From positions 59,405,386 to 59,469,385 of the forward strand of contig NC_044562.1 in NCBI RefSeq assembly GCF_007565055.1: DNA of 64,000 nt, read 5' to 3'. The notes under the pieces were generated by a model, which searched no databases, was not told where the DNA came from, and saw only the letters and a program-made list of their open reading frames with translations. Source of the DNA: Rhinopithecus roxellana (taxonomy: Eukaryota > Chordata > Mammalia > Primates > Cercopithecidae). Below, in pieces: positions 1 to 11,885 of this stretch. The translations under genes were made by a program, and so were the position numbers. The first letter of the stretch is position 1. Each line of letters begins with the position of its first letter.

Positions 1-1485
1 GGTGATGCGTTGGCATTCTCATGCCCTGCTTCAGCTTCCCTCTGTTGAGGAAACCGCAGCACAGCGTGGCCCCACAGCCGCTCACGGCCAGGCGGCCAGG
101 GAGCTGCAGAGTCTGAACTTGACCTGTGCACCCCCATCTCAACCCTGTGCTGTCACACCAGTGTCTGAGTTAAATGGCAGTGCAAAACTCTGGGTCCCAT
201 CTTCTAGTGGGGAGCTTTGTGGCTTGCCCACAGGTTGGTGGCACGGAGCGCTGCTCTCTGGGGCAGCGTCAGACCCTTTCTGGAGTGGCGTCTGCTCTGG
301 AGGCCCTGGTCGGTGTCTGACGGAGCTGTGGGCCTGCCTTGTCCCCTGGCCAAGGTTTGAGCGAGCGCTGGCTGCTTGTGGGAAGGTTGGGGGCTCAGGC
401 GCCTTCGTGATTGCCTTGTCCTCAGTCCCCACTTCTGTCAGAACTTACGCAGAGCAGCACGTGGGGTCCAGAGGCTTCTGGGGCGCCACCCATGCCCCTG
501 ACCCGAGGATACGCAGGCCAGCCCTTGTAGGAAGCGGCGTAAGACTTAATTCCTTTTTTTTTTTTTGAAACATAAAAACAAACAGAGATGAGAGTTTTAT
601 TTGTTCCCTGCAGCCCCGCGAACATCTTTTGGAGCCAGCTAGAGAACTGATCATTTCTTTGGTGGGGACGGTCAAATACTGAAGGTTGAGGGAAAGTGAG
701 GCAGATGCCTCCAGGATTGTCCGTTTGTGACAGACCTGGTGAGTGAGTTTGATCATTAATCATTAATCCACACTTTCTAAATTTATCTGCCCCGAAGAAT
801 CTCCCGGGCAGAGGTGGAAGTCCTGGTTCCCATGCCCCCGTGACCTGACTGAAGCACAGCTCCGGGGCCTGGCAGTGGACATGCACCCCGTTTCATCCCT
901 GTCCGGAGACACATGTAAGCAGTGCTGCCTCGGTTTGTTGTTGAGTGACTTATTTTCAAGGAAAAAGAGCCAGAAATGATTAGATAAATGCAAAGTCCTA
1001 AAAAAGAAAACAGTGCTGTTTCTCTTAAATGCCAGCCAGCATCGTGACCCTGATCTGCCGAGGCCTTGCAAGGTAGTTGAGGCCGCAGGAAATGTCATGG
1101 GGTGACCTTTAGAATTAGAGTGTCAGCACTCAGCTGGCTGCCTGCATCTGAAAAAGGAGACATTGTAGCCAGTGAAATGGGGAAAAAACCGGAAAACCAG
1201 CTGGGCCAGGGCGCTGCAGGACTGGCTATGACCACCCTGTGCCACTGTCTGCAGAGTCCCTGGTCCAGGTGGGTATTGGCCTCCTGGGCAGAGTGCTGGT
1301 GTCCAAGCCCAGGGCACACATACGGCCGAGCACATCCTCTGTGTGCATGCATGTGTGCGTACCTGCATATGTGCATGTGCGTGTGCTTTGAGAGTGGTGG
1401 CTTTCTGATTGAACAAGCAGAGTGGTCAAGGACATGGCTCCAGGTCAGCCTGCGCAGGCTCCAGTTTGGTGCCGCCCTTTTCTTG
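1..1485. other. HDAC4: Unique intronic sequence
   Basis: No gene or clear transposon was recognised. It has a poly-T run near 551-566, and a short TG/TGCA-rich patch at about 1338-1388 whose composition resembles the large array at 6.7 kb. The open frames here lack homology that I recognise. Confidence 0.5.
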
Positions 1486-1650
1486 CTGGATTAACTTTGG
1501 ACCGTCCCTGAGCCTCTCTGTGCCTCAGTGTCCTTATGTGTAAAATGGGGGTGACAGCATCCTCAGCTCTGTCCTGCTTCTGTGAAGATGAAGAGTCCCT
1601 CTGTAGATACACGCATTGCCTGGTAGCTCTGATTACTGGCTCTTCCTTCA
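1486..1650 (+). repeat. MIR SINE, sense
   Basis: The core GAGCCTCTCTGTGCCTCAGT followed by a TGTAAAATGGGGGTGACA-like stretch matches the central MIR consensus, a tRNA-derived SINE about 100 million years old or more. Ends are approximate because old copies decay towards the background. Confidence 0.8.
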
Positions 1651-2489
1651 GCGCCCTGTAAGAAGCTGTTGCAAATGAAGTGTGAGTTGGTGACAGAGCA
1701 GTGAAGAGGCTGAGGAAGATAGTGGAGGGCTCTGGGGTACTTGTGATGTGGTTTGGAGAGACAGCTGCCCTAGAACTCACACAGGTGGCCCGCTTCTCTG
1801 GTCTGTTTGTGCAGAAGTCATTGGTAGTGATTTTGTTGTTGGTGGTGGTTTTGGTGAGGATGTCCGTTTAAGAAATAAAATGAAGTTGAACGGGAATGTA
1901 AACGAGACACAAAACAGAATGAAGAGCCTTCCAGAGGCTGAGCATGAAAGGAAACAGCAAATTACAAAGTGAGAATGCCAAGAGCTTTCTCCTTTAACAA
2001 ACCAGGGTGCATTGTTCTCCTTTCTAATGATAAGGGAAGTCCTGTTTGCTCTGGGAAGTTTCAGAAAGGCCAGAGGCATATGAAGGGGAGAATCTCTCTG
2101 ACTCCTCCTAGTCCTGTCACCCTGGGTTCGACTGTCAACATTTTCATGCGTTTCCTTCAGGCTCCCGTCTTGTCTCGTTCTCGTTGATTTGTATGTCACT
2201 AGCTTTTGGATGAATAACAATCTGCTCTTTTGCTTTTCACCCTTGACAGTTTGCTATGGTCATCTTTTCACATTATTAAAAACCCTTTGCAGCTGTTCCC
2301 TAGCAGTCAAAGTCTTATCAGACGGGCGTTGTCCTGAAGCCGTTGGACAGTCTTTCCTGGGCCTCACCGGCCTCCACACACCTGCCCCCTGAGTCAGAGC
2401 AGAGGCCTAGCTTCTGTGGCCCTTTGTCCTGTCCTGAGAGCACACAGTCCTGACCTGGATGACGCTCACGTGACCTGAGGGAGGACTGG
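1651..2489. other. HDAC4: Unique intronic sequence
   Basis: No recognisable gene or repeat was found. The sequence is moderately AT-rich with no conspicuous tandem structure. Confidence 0.4.
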
Positions 2490-2545
2490 CATGGCCCCAT
2501 TTTACAGATGAAGAAGCTGAGACACTGAGCTCCTGGCCTGGGTGG
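2490..2545 (-). repeat. MIR SINE fragment, antisense
   Basis: CCCATTTTACAGATGAAGAA followed by GCTGAGACACTGAG is the reverse complement of the MIR core. Only the central part is evident. Confidence 0.75.
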
Positions 2546-2894
2546 GTTGTGCTGCCTCCGAGGCCTCCGAGGCAGGCCCACCTGCTCCCCTTCCTTCCAG
2601 CTCCCTGTTCTGGCGCCAGCTCTGCTTGCTATCCTGAGCCTCAGCCGTGAGGAATTCTGGGGCGCCCACAAACACCTCTCTGTGCCCCAGCTGTTCCCAC
2701 TGCTGTTGTCCCCTCCCAGAAGGAGAGCCCCACCCACTCAGAAGCCTGGGACCGACAGAGCTCTTCCCTCCTCTCCACCTTCATTGTGGACTCAATTTCC
2801 GAAACACAGTGGCACAACCTCCTTGCAGTCTCGTTGCTCTCTCTTTTTTTTCCATCTCTGCCCTGGGAGCCGAGTAGCCTCCAGACTCCCTGTC

Positions 2895-2990
2895 AGCCTA
2901 TCCACAGCTTTCAGAACCTTTCCAAAGTGCAGATCTGATCAGTCAGGCCTCTGCCAAGGCCCATCAGGAGCTGCCAGTGTCCACGTCCCC
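2895..2990 (+). repeat. L2 LINE fragment, sense (tentative)
   Basis: The stretch around AGTGCAGATCTGATCA and the following CCATCAGGAGCTGCC resembles the L2 segment that reads 'atctgatcatgtcac ... cttcagtggctccc'. Divergence is high, so the call is tentative. Confidence 0.5.
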
Positions 2991-5190
2991 ATAGCGGAGG
3001 GACAACCTCACTGAGTGCTCTGTGCCCAGGTTCAGAAGGGGCTGCCCCTGCCTGGTGATTGCAGACCTTGTCTGAGTCACTGTGAGGCAATAGAGGTAGA
3101 TCATGGGGCACTGCTATTTTAGCATCAATGTGACACCTCAGTGACCCTGCGCTGCACGGAGCATCCACGAGCTTTCTGCCTGACTTGTGAGAATGAGCTG
3201 CTCTTCCTCCCATAGGCAGCAGAGGGTGGGCTGGGAGACGACGGGTGGGTATTTGCGTGGCCCAGTTCTCTCTAGAAATGTCTCTGTCAGATTAACAAGT
3301 GGCAGTTAGTAAATTGCAAGTGGATGATTTAAAGTCCTTCTGCTACTTTTAGAGTTCTAGGGGCCTGGCAGGTGCTTAGCAAATACTTGTTAAGTGTTTT
3401 CCCACTAGAAAGGTTTTCTAAGGAGGAAGGAGGCTGGTGTTCTCGCTGTCAGGGTTTTTATGCCATCCGCTGAGTGCAGGTGTTCTGGGAGTACCTAAAC
3501 TGTATGTCCAGGTGATACAGGTTAGCTTCCCAGTATAGGGTGCGATGGACCCAAAACACAGGAAAACCCCATGGCCAGGCACAGCAGCTGGAGGCACAAG
3601 CGGCTGGAGGGAGCCCAGAGATGCCTTGTGCGTAGCCGCTGCTATGCTCCAGAAAGCCTGGAGGTGCCCTGTGTGTTGGTCTGGGGATCCCTGTGTCCGC
3701 AAGCAGGTGGGCCTCAGGCTCCAGCTCGCAGCTTCTGCCTGGCTCTTGACCCCTTACCACCTCTTGGTAGCAAGAATTTGACCTTTCTCCCATGCTCCTT
3801 CCCTGCTCTCCGCCCTTGTTAATGTTTTGCCCCTGCTGGGGTAGATTTTATCCCCCTTTGATTGTAGAGGGCAGGGCCCTTCTCAAATAGGGTTTTCTGG
3901 GACCCTGCGGTTTTTCAAGGTGTTTAAAGTTTTTCACCATAAAAACTGAGGGCAGGGGGGCAGGCCCTGTTCAAACCTCTTTGGGGGAAGCTCAGAGAAA
4001 TTAAGGCAATTGCTACGTTCAAGCTCTGGGAAGCTCCCAAGTAGAGAAGCCAGCGGGGCCCTGCCGAGAAGAGCCTTTTCCAGTTTATTATGTCAGGGAA
4101 TTCGTGTCCCATGGACCTCCTGGCCCCTCACGGGATGCCCTTTGGGAAAAGCCTTCTGAGGACTGACCCAGCTGGAGCAGGTACCTGGGAAGGAAAGTCA
4201 TTTCCAAGGGATTCTGGGTATGGGGAGCTGGCCGCTGGCCTCACACCTGAACCTGAAGGCCAGGTGGGTGGTCTCATTTCATGTCTATAGGGACATTCAG
4301 CTGTATTTTTTTAAGTAAAACTGTATTTAATGAAGCTTGCTATTTTTGAGTGATAACTTCTAATTGGAAATGTTCTTTTTCCCACTGAAAGGCCTGAGCA
4401 AGGTTTTGCTTTCAGTGTTGTTGGGTACCTGCTTCCCCCCAGCTTTTAGTCCCTTGTCATTTCTGTTTGGCTGTTAAAAGCACGGTCTAGGTCCACGTGA
4501 GAGACCCGGTGAAAGAGAGCCTCCTTGGCTTCTGGTAATGAACTTCCATCGCCCCTTCCAAATGAAGAAACAAAAAAGAAATAGGATCCTCTCGGCCCAG
4601 CCCCCCCCCCGCCTTAGTCCATGACTGTGGGTTATGCCTTATTTGACCTCACCCACTACTTGGCTTGAGTTCCCAGACGGGATACTTTGACTTGATTTTC
4701 TGGAATTAAAGAGATGCATTTTAGATGCGGGTTGGTGGGTCTGTATTTTCTGGGCCCTGCCAAGTATGCCCACAGGGGTACTGGTTTCTTGCTGGAGTGG
4801 TGGGGTCACTGCCAGCCTGTCAGATTTGCTTGGCTGTGGACTCCAGATGGACAGCGGGGCTCAGCCTCCACTGCTCATTTCAGCGCAGAAGCTCTGCAAG
4901 ATCTTGTCACACATCTAACAAACAGCCAGTGCTGGAAAGGGGTTTATGCTCTAACGCAGAGAACAGTGAGCGAGGGCATCTGGTCTTCTGCCATACCAGG
5001 TGGAGATGACCTCAGGGTCCCCTGGGACTGCTTCTGCAGGTGCTCTGGGAGCCGGGGCGTTGCAGCACCTGTCCGGCTGGGAGTCCCTGTGGCCTGTGCC
5101 TGCCACACTCTGACAAAACACCGGAATACCCGGGGCCCCACCCACCATCCTGGCTGTTCCCCGTCTGCCCTGCCACGGTGGGCAATCACA
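2991..5190. other. HDAC4: Mostly unique intronic sequence
   Basis: A short MIR 3' end lies at about 3345-3402 (GGCCTGGCAGGTGCTTAGCA, then AATACTTGTT). A weak antisense MIR-like stretch is near 3990-4040, and a poly-C run near 4602-4613. Otherwise nothing was recognised. Confidence 0.5.
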
Positions 5191-5532
5191 GCCCCTGGCG
5201 TGGCTGTTTTGAGCTGGGCTGTGCGTGCAGCTCCTGGTGTGGCCGTCCTGAGCTGGGCTGAGTTGGGCTGTGTGTGCAGCCCCTGGCGTGGCTGTCCTGA
5301 GCTGGGCTGTATGTGCAGCCCCTGACATGGCTGTCCTGAGCTGGGCTGTGTGCACGGTCCCTGGTGTGGCCGTCCTAAGCTGGGCTGAGTTGGGCTGTGT
5401 GTGCAGCCCCTGGCGTGGCCATCCTGAGCTGGGCTGTGTGCACAGTCCCTGGTGTGGCCGTCCTGAGCTGGGCTGAGCTGGGCTGTGCGTGCAGCCCCTG
5501 GCGTGGCCGTCCTGAGCTGGGCTGTGTGCACA
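5191..5532. repeat. Minisatellite, 39/49-bp alternating units, eight copies
   Basis: Units start at 5191, 5230, 5279, 5318, 5357, 5406, 5445 and 5494, with lengths 39, 49, 39, 39, 49, 39, 49 and 39. Each contains a GCCCCTGGCGTGGCCGTCCT-type half and GAGCTGGGCTGTGTG. The 49-bp units carry an extra 10 bases (GAGTTGGGCT or close), a partial duplication of their own middle. The 39+49 pairs form an 88-bp higher-order unit. Long open frames on both strands across it are by-products of the repeat. Confidence 0.95.
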
Positions 5533-6740
5533 CACCAGCATCCTGCCCCATCAGTTGCTGTGCTACAGACAAAGGAGGGATCCACTGGAGCGGGAACTCT
5601 TGCGAACAAAGGTTCTATTTTCATGCAAATGTAATCGGCAGCTCCCAGGGAGAAGGCCCAGCTATCGCCAAGTGCCTCTTGGCGATGGTGGACATTTGAA
5701 ATCTTCTTTAGATATTTAATATGTGTGGACTTAGAAGAACCAAATAAAAAGCTCTCATATAGATATCGCCCTTCCCCCGACCTGCCAGCTAGGGCTGTAA
5801 GTAGAAATTAACCTAAATTAGGAAGATAATTGTTCCTGTGTTAATTGTAGGTTGTCTTTTAAAGCTGTTGTCATTTTCCAGGCCTGAGCAGCAGGCTGGC
5901 TTCGGGCCCTACCATGGGCTGCTGCATTGACACCCAGGAAAACCAAAGTTCCAGAGGGCGATCTAGCGGCCTGCCTGCTTTCCAGAGCGCCAGGGTCTCT
6001 AGATGATGACGTTTCTTTGAAAATCCCACTGCAGCTCTTTCTGTGTGCCTTGAGTCCCCCTGCCACCCAGGGGACCCCTCTTTGAGGGCGATCAGGCTGT
6101 CAGCCCAGGCCACGTCAACAAACACTGGCTATTTTCAGCAAGCCCTTGGTGTCACAGCTGGCCTGGCTTGTGCACAGCGGCTGGCAAGGCCCATCCCCAG
6201 TGTGCACTTGGCCCTGGCCAGCCTGGGCCAGCCCTGGCAGGCAAGCGATGCCTTGGAACGTTCTTACCCGCCATGCTTTTCTGTTTTCTCATAACGCCCC
6301 CTGGCACTCGACAGAGGCGTCACAGTTAAAAGGGGGCTGAACAAGTACCCCAGAGACTATTGTATTTGGCGTTTCCTTTGTTGGGAACTTGGATTTCTGT
6401 TTGAAAGTGCTTGGTAAAACCTGCCGTCTTCCCTGTCCCAGGCGCACACCAGCAGGTGGAGGCAGGCGCTGCCTTCTGAACGGCTCTTTCCTTTTGTCCT
6501 CGGTTTTCTCGAGGCCTGGCTCACTTATTCCATTAGTCATGATTAGATAAAGCTTTTAAAGAAAAATCCCCACCCCTTGCCTTACTGTGCCATGAACAAT
6601 TCCTGAGTGAATGAGTGAAGCCACCCACTTTATAGGAGCCCTGGAGGCTGCCTTTCACGTGGATTTTCAGGTGGGCCAGGCCCTTTATAGAACCCTGGCC
6701 CTCCCCACAGTACCCTGGAAACACACTGAACATGGGGGGG
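5533..6740. other. HDAC4: Unique intronic sequence
   Basis: No gene or clear transposon was recognised between the two tandem arrays. Confidence 0.4.
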
Positions 6741-7468
6741 TGTGTGTGAGTGCACGTGCGTGTGTGTGTACGTGAGTGCGTGTGTGTGCATGTGCGTGTG
6801 TGCATACGTGCGTGTGCGCGTACGTGCGTGTGTGTGCATGTGCGTGTGTACTGAGTGCATGCATGCACGTGTGTGCATACATGAGTGCGTGTGTGTGTGT
6901 GTGCATACGTGCGTGTGTGCGTACGTGCGTGTGCATGTGCGTGTGTGCTGAGTGCATGCATGCACGCGTGTGCATACATGAGTGCGTGTGTGTGTGCATG
7001 GGCGTGTGTGCTGAGTGCATGCATGCACGTGTGTGCATACATGAGTGCGTGTGTGTGTGTGCACGTGCGTGTGTGCATACGTGCGTGTGTGCGTACGTGC
7101 GTGTGTGTGCATGTGCGTGTGTACTGAGTGCATGCATGCACGCGTGTGCATACATGAGTGCGTGTGTGTGTGCATACGTGCGTGTGTGCGTACGTGCGTG
7201 TGTGTGCATGTGCGTGTGTACTGAGTGCATGCATGCACGTGTGTGCATACATGAGTGCGTGTGTGCGTGTGTGTGCATGTGCATGTGTACTGAGTGCATG
7301 CATGCGCATGTGTGCATACATGAGTGCACGTGTGTGTGTGCATGTGCGTGTGTACTGAGTGCATGCGTGCACGCGTGTGCATACATGAGTGCGTGTGTGT
7401 GTGTGCATACATGAGTGCGTGTGTGTGTGTGTGTGTGCATACATGAGTGCGTGTGTGTGTGTGTGTGC
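6741..7468. repeat. TG/TGCA-rich compound tandem array (728 bp)
   Basis: The array is almost entirely alternating purine-pyrimidine sequence built from TGTGTG, TGCATACG, CATGCATGCACG and TACATGAGTGCG blocks. The anchor CTGAGTGCAT recurs at 6851, 6948, 7011, 7124, 7221, 7290 and 7355. The first and second anchors each recur exactly 273 bases later (7124 and 7221), which suggests a duplicated block. Such sequence readily adopts Z-DNA and is prone to length change. The antisense open frames of up to 360 codons (His-Thr rich) arise because CA/CG repeats contain no stop codons. Confidence 0.97.
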
Positions 7469-9128
7469 CTGCTCCCATTTCAGGAGCTTGCCCTGCCTGT
7501 TTGATTTTTCTGAAGATTGACACTCCAAATCCTCTTTCCCTCCCAAACTCTCTCTGGCTGATATGGAAGGGCTTCTAGGGGTCCCCAGTTTTACCACATT
7601 CTCCCTAATCCACACAGGAGGTGTCCTTCAGCCACATGAAACGGGCCACTCATTGGTGCTGGACGTCCCCATGTCGCCGGTGCTTCAGGTCACGTGTTGG
7701 TTCTGGGTGTCCTCACAGCCTGGCCTTAGAGTGCTCTATTTCTTCATAGTTAAGGAATTAGCTCGGCTGACAGGGAACTAGGTAAGGGTAAAGTCTGATA
7801 ACATGGAAAATGTTAGTGCACATTTGAAAAAAAAATTAAATGTAGTAAAAATGTTGATAAATTTTAAGTTTGAATGACAAGACTTGAGTGAATTTTTGCT
7901 GGTTAATGTTGTGTCTTTTGAGTAAGCCATTTCAATGGAGTGTACATTTATATTAACTCTTGATGACTTTTTTATTTGCAATAATTGAATTAGAAAATAA
8001 GATACATTTTCTATAGTCGATAGAACCTTGTTTATTTTATTCTCTCATTTGTTTTCCCTAACTCAAAAATGGTGAGTGAAGATCCCAATGCTTTTTTAAA
8101 ATTTAGGAAGTGGTGAGCCATCAAGAGGATAAGGTTAGCTGTCATTTGAAGGATGATTATGCAGTGAGGGTTTATGCAGATTTGTGCACCAGTGTTTACA
8201 GTAGGGAAACTGAGGGTTATAACCAGGGCATTCGCAGAGTTTGGGCAGGATCAGGCAGTGGGCAGACCCCTGGTGCCCCGTCAGGCGGGCACTTTGGGGG
8301 GTACTGTCCGCTCCCCGTGGGCTCCCACATCAGATGAGCCAGGTGGCTGGGAGGAGGCCTGCGTGCTCAGCACAGTGGCCGAGGGGCTGCTGCTCCTGCC
8401 CCGTGACGTGTGCTCCCTCCCCAGCCTGGATTTCCAGGGTCCGGAAGAGAAGACCTCTGCTCCTCCTGTCTTTTTATTCTTTATTGGCGTGGTGCTGGGC
8501 ACTTAGTTGGAATTCGGTAAAGGCTTGGTGAGTGAAGAAGGAAAAAATGTTATTTAGAAGTGTTTTACTCAACTTCCTTGATCTGGAAACACGTACATAT
8601 TATAACACAAGAAAAGTTATATGCAAAAACAGTTCTTAAATGACACCTCGACTAAGCCAAAAAGCAGACCTTTTCTTTTGTGGTTAGTGTTTTTTTGTAT
8701 TTTATTTAAAAACAAAACAACCCCGAGAAAGCCTTCCCTATCTGAAGGCCAACAAGATAACCTTGTATATTTTCTCTTAAGGCCTTTGACGTTTTGTCTT
8801 TCATACGGAAGCCTTCGGTTTTCGTGTGGGGTGCAGGGTAGGGATCAGTTTCATTTTCTTTTCTCATTTTGAGAACCATAATGTTTGACACTTTCCACCC
8901 TTTCTCTGGGATAGCTGTGTGTCCAGCTCGTCCTCCAAGTGCAGTCTGTTTTGGACCCTCCCTGTTTGGGCTGCTCCAGAGCCTATCCTGGGGCCAGCAG
9001 GGCACTGTCTCCTTGAGAGGCTCTGCAGCCTCAGTCCCATGTCTCAGCCCCCTCCCTGAGACTTTACCAGCTCCTCCTAAGCTGTGACTTATCTGGAGAC
9101 AAGTTCCTGTAAAAAGCCAAGCCTGAAA
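7469..9128. other. HDAC4: Unique intronic sequence, AT-rich in the middle
   Basis: A MIR 3' end is visible at about 8485-8540 (GTGCTGGGCACTTAGTTGGA). The 7790-8110 stretch is AT-rich and without recognised repeats. No gene was seen. Confidence 0.45.
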
Positions 9129-9938
9129 CTTGATGAGAATTGCATTGACTCTGTGGATGAATTTGAAGGGAGGGTTGGCGTCTTGATAGTGTATTTGTGT
9201 GTGTGGCTTCTCTTTCCCTCGATTAGGTCTTCTTTACTGTGTTTTTTCCAATAGATTTTTATAATTTTCTCCATAAAAGTCTTGCACGTGTCCAGTTGGA
9301 TTTATTCTTTATTCTTTGGTAGATTGTAGTTGTTTTGTTTTTCTGCTGCAGACAATATTTTTTTTTCCTTAATTAAGTTTTCCCTTGCTAGTTTTTGGAA
9401 ATGCAGTTGATTTTTGTACTTTATTTTTATATCCAGTCATCTTATTAAAATCTTATACATTCTAAAATTTTTTTCTGTAGATTCTTCAGGGTTTCTGAAA
9501 CAAAGACTGTCAATGTAATGATGCTAGCTTAGTGTCTTTCCCTCTAATTCCTGTGTTTATTTTCCTTGTCTTACTGTGCTAGCTAGGAATTCCAGTTCAG
9601 TTTTGAATAAGAGCAGAAATACTGGGCTTCCTTCCGTCGTCCTTGACATTAAAGAGAAGGTTTTTAACATTTTCCCAGTTTAAGCGTGATGTTTGATATA
9701 GGTTATTTTAGATTCCGTTTTTCAAGTTAAGTTCGTGGATAGCTGTGTTCCATTAGCCAAAGGCTTTTCTCCGTCTGTTGTGATGATTGTATGGTGCGAA
9801 TTTTCTTTAAACTTCCCTGATCTCTTCCCATGGATTCAACTTGTGATAAATCTTGTCATTTTCATACTTTGCTGGTGCTTCAGGATTCTTCATCTCTGTT
9901 CTTGATTTGGAGGGGACAATAATTTTCCTTTTTTAATG

Positions 9939-9975
<37 letters not shown>

Positions 9976-10560
9976 CAGGGATAGTTTATTTAAGATTAGA
10001 ATTAATTATTCCTTGAAAGTTTGTAAAAATTAACCTCAAACTATTTGGGGTTCATATTTCCTTGGTGGTTTGATGTTTTAACTACTGATTTAACATCTTT
10101 AATGGTTACTAATAACCTGACCTTTTAATTCCTGTCATACAGATTGAAAAGAAAGTTTTTAGGAGTTCTCCTTAATCTAAGTTTTCAATTTTATTGTCAT
10201 GGATTTGCTTCTGGTGTTTAAATCTTTGCTGGATTTGCCTCTGTGCACCCTTTTTCATTTCCAACATGCCTCAGCCTTCTTCTTGACTAATCTGTATTCA
10301 CTGTTTTGAGTCACTCTGGCTTTGTGGATTCCCTTAGTTTAAGTCAGCTTTCAGGGTTTTAAATGCCTTCTCTTATCTTCCTGGTTCTTTCTGTGGCTGG
10401 CTGCACCCAGTGTTCTCTTTCTCCCAAGGTTGGATGTGCAGCTCACATTAGTTCTTAACCTTCCTTCTGTTATAAGCTACACATTTCCCTTGACGTAGCG
10501 TTGGGTGCATACAACAGGTTTTGACACTTAGCATTTTCATTTCCATCCTAAGTTGTTAAA
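9129..10560 (-). mobile_element. Old L1 LINE segment, antisense
   Basis: It opens with TTGATGAGAATTGCATTGAC, a hallmark of the reverse complement of L1 ORF2. Further recognisable ORF2 stretches follow in order, including AACAAAGACTGTC-like and AAGGCTTTTCTCCGTCTGTT regions. A 32-base poly-T run at about 9941-9970 interrupts it. The reading frame is destroyed by many stops and indels, so this is a dead L1M-class remnant. Subfamily and exact ends would need alignment to consensus. Confidence 0.8.
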
Positions 10561-10905
10561 AGGTCATGTCAACAGTACAGCTTTGGGATGATGTAAGGAG
10601 GTGCCACTTAGTCTCTGTGACCTTTGTCCCAAAAACATACAACCCCATCTAGTCATGACGACATCAAACAAATTCTAATTAAGGGACATTCTAGTGAACA
10701 CTCAATCAAGTTCTTGAAACTGTCAAGGTCATTAAAAACAAGGCAAGTCTGAGAAACTGCCGCAGCCAAAGGAACCTCAGGAATCATGAAGATAAAGGAG
10801 GGACTGTGGGGTCCTGGGTGGGGCCCCGGAACAGGAGGACCACAGGGAAAACAGGAAATCCAGCACGGCCGCAGTTCATGCTGATGGATCACTATTGGCT
10901 CGTGA
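10561..10905 (+). repeat. Ancient interspersed repeat, sense (probably an L1M 3' end)
   Basis: AGGGACATTCTAGTGAACAC, then CTGTCAAGGTCATTAAAAAC and AAGTCTGAGAAACTGC, belong to a common ancient mammalian repeat that I believe is an old L1 3' end. A second copy of the same family lies at 53112-53445. The two align clearly over 10718-10767 and 53168-53217. Confidence 0.65.
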
Positions 10906-11129
10906 AGTGTGACACTTGCCCCGTCGTGCTATAGATGTGACCAAAAGCCTCGTATTGTCCAAGAGGTCCCCAGGACATTCCCTGCCCTGGCCAGTGTCCA
11001 GCTCCCTGTGCACGTGTGCTTCCTGCTTGCATCAGACTCCCTCCTGCTGGGGTCACTTTCCCTTTTCCTGATGAACACATACCCTTAGGAGTAGCTTTAG
11101 TAGACCTCTTGGTGATCCAGTCCGTGCGC

Positions 11130-11885
11130 GTGTATGTTCGTCTGATCTGAAAATGCCTCTCTTTGACCAGCATGCCTGAGTGACTGTTAGGCAAAACTTG
11201 GAGGTGAGTTTTCTTTTTCTCCTTTCATCACGTTTACTGTACTCTTCTCATCCTTGACGGCCTACCTCAGCGTAGCAGCCACTCCTTCCTTGTCTGTTTG
11301 TGTCTCCCTGGCTGCTCGTCACATTTTTCTTTTGTCCTTGATGCTTCCAGTTTTGTCAGGGTGTGTTTGGGTGTGGAGCACCCTGTTCTCTTGGTATTTG
11401 TTTGCCTCCTTGTCTGTGAGTTTGTGTCTTTTATCAGTTCTGGAAATCTGCAGCAGCGCCCCTTTAAATATGTCTCCATTGTGTTCCTTCCTGCCTTCCC
11501 TTCCTTCCCAGTCCTGCAGAGGCAGCTGTCACACCTCCTCAGGTGGCTCTTCGGGGTTTTCAGCTATCCTTGGACTTTTACTTTGAGAATACAAAATACA
11601 GGATTTGGGCTCTCCTTCATGTTTGTATTTTGATTCCCTCTGCTCAGCTGATTTCTTCGGCAGGATCTTCTCATTCACCTAATCTCCTTTTCAGTTTTGC
11701 ATGGCATTTATTGCTTAAGTCATTCATTGAGGGTTTTCTTTTTTTAAATGCATCAATTATACTTTTTATTTTTGAAAGTCTACTTTGTTCTTTTCCTAAA
11801 ATGATTAATTTTGACAATTCTGTTGCTTCCTCGTTTTCATTACTTAAAATTTTTCAAGTATTTTCATAAACTTTGTATTTAATCA
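11130..11885 (-). mobile_element. Old L1 segment (5' part), antisense
   Basis: CTGAAAATGCCTCTCTTTGA, the TTTATCAGTTCTGGAAATCT stretch and the AATATGTCTCC region resemble the reverse complement of the 5' part of an L1M element. Two other antisense copies of this part lie at 38150-38870 and 42125-42960. Divergence is high. Confidence 0.6.

Noticed and set aside
4944..5624. Antisense open frames of about 200 codons
   Set aside because: They cover the 39/49-bp minisatellite and read as its repeat translation.
6533..7615. Antisense open frame of 360 codons, rich in His and Thr
   Set aside because: It lies on the TG/CA array, where all frames lack stop codons. The repeated His-Thr pattern is the dinucleotide repeat translated.
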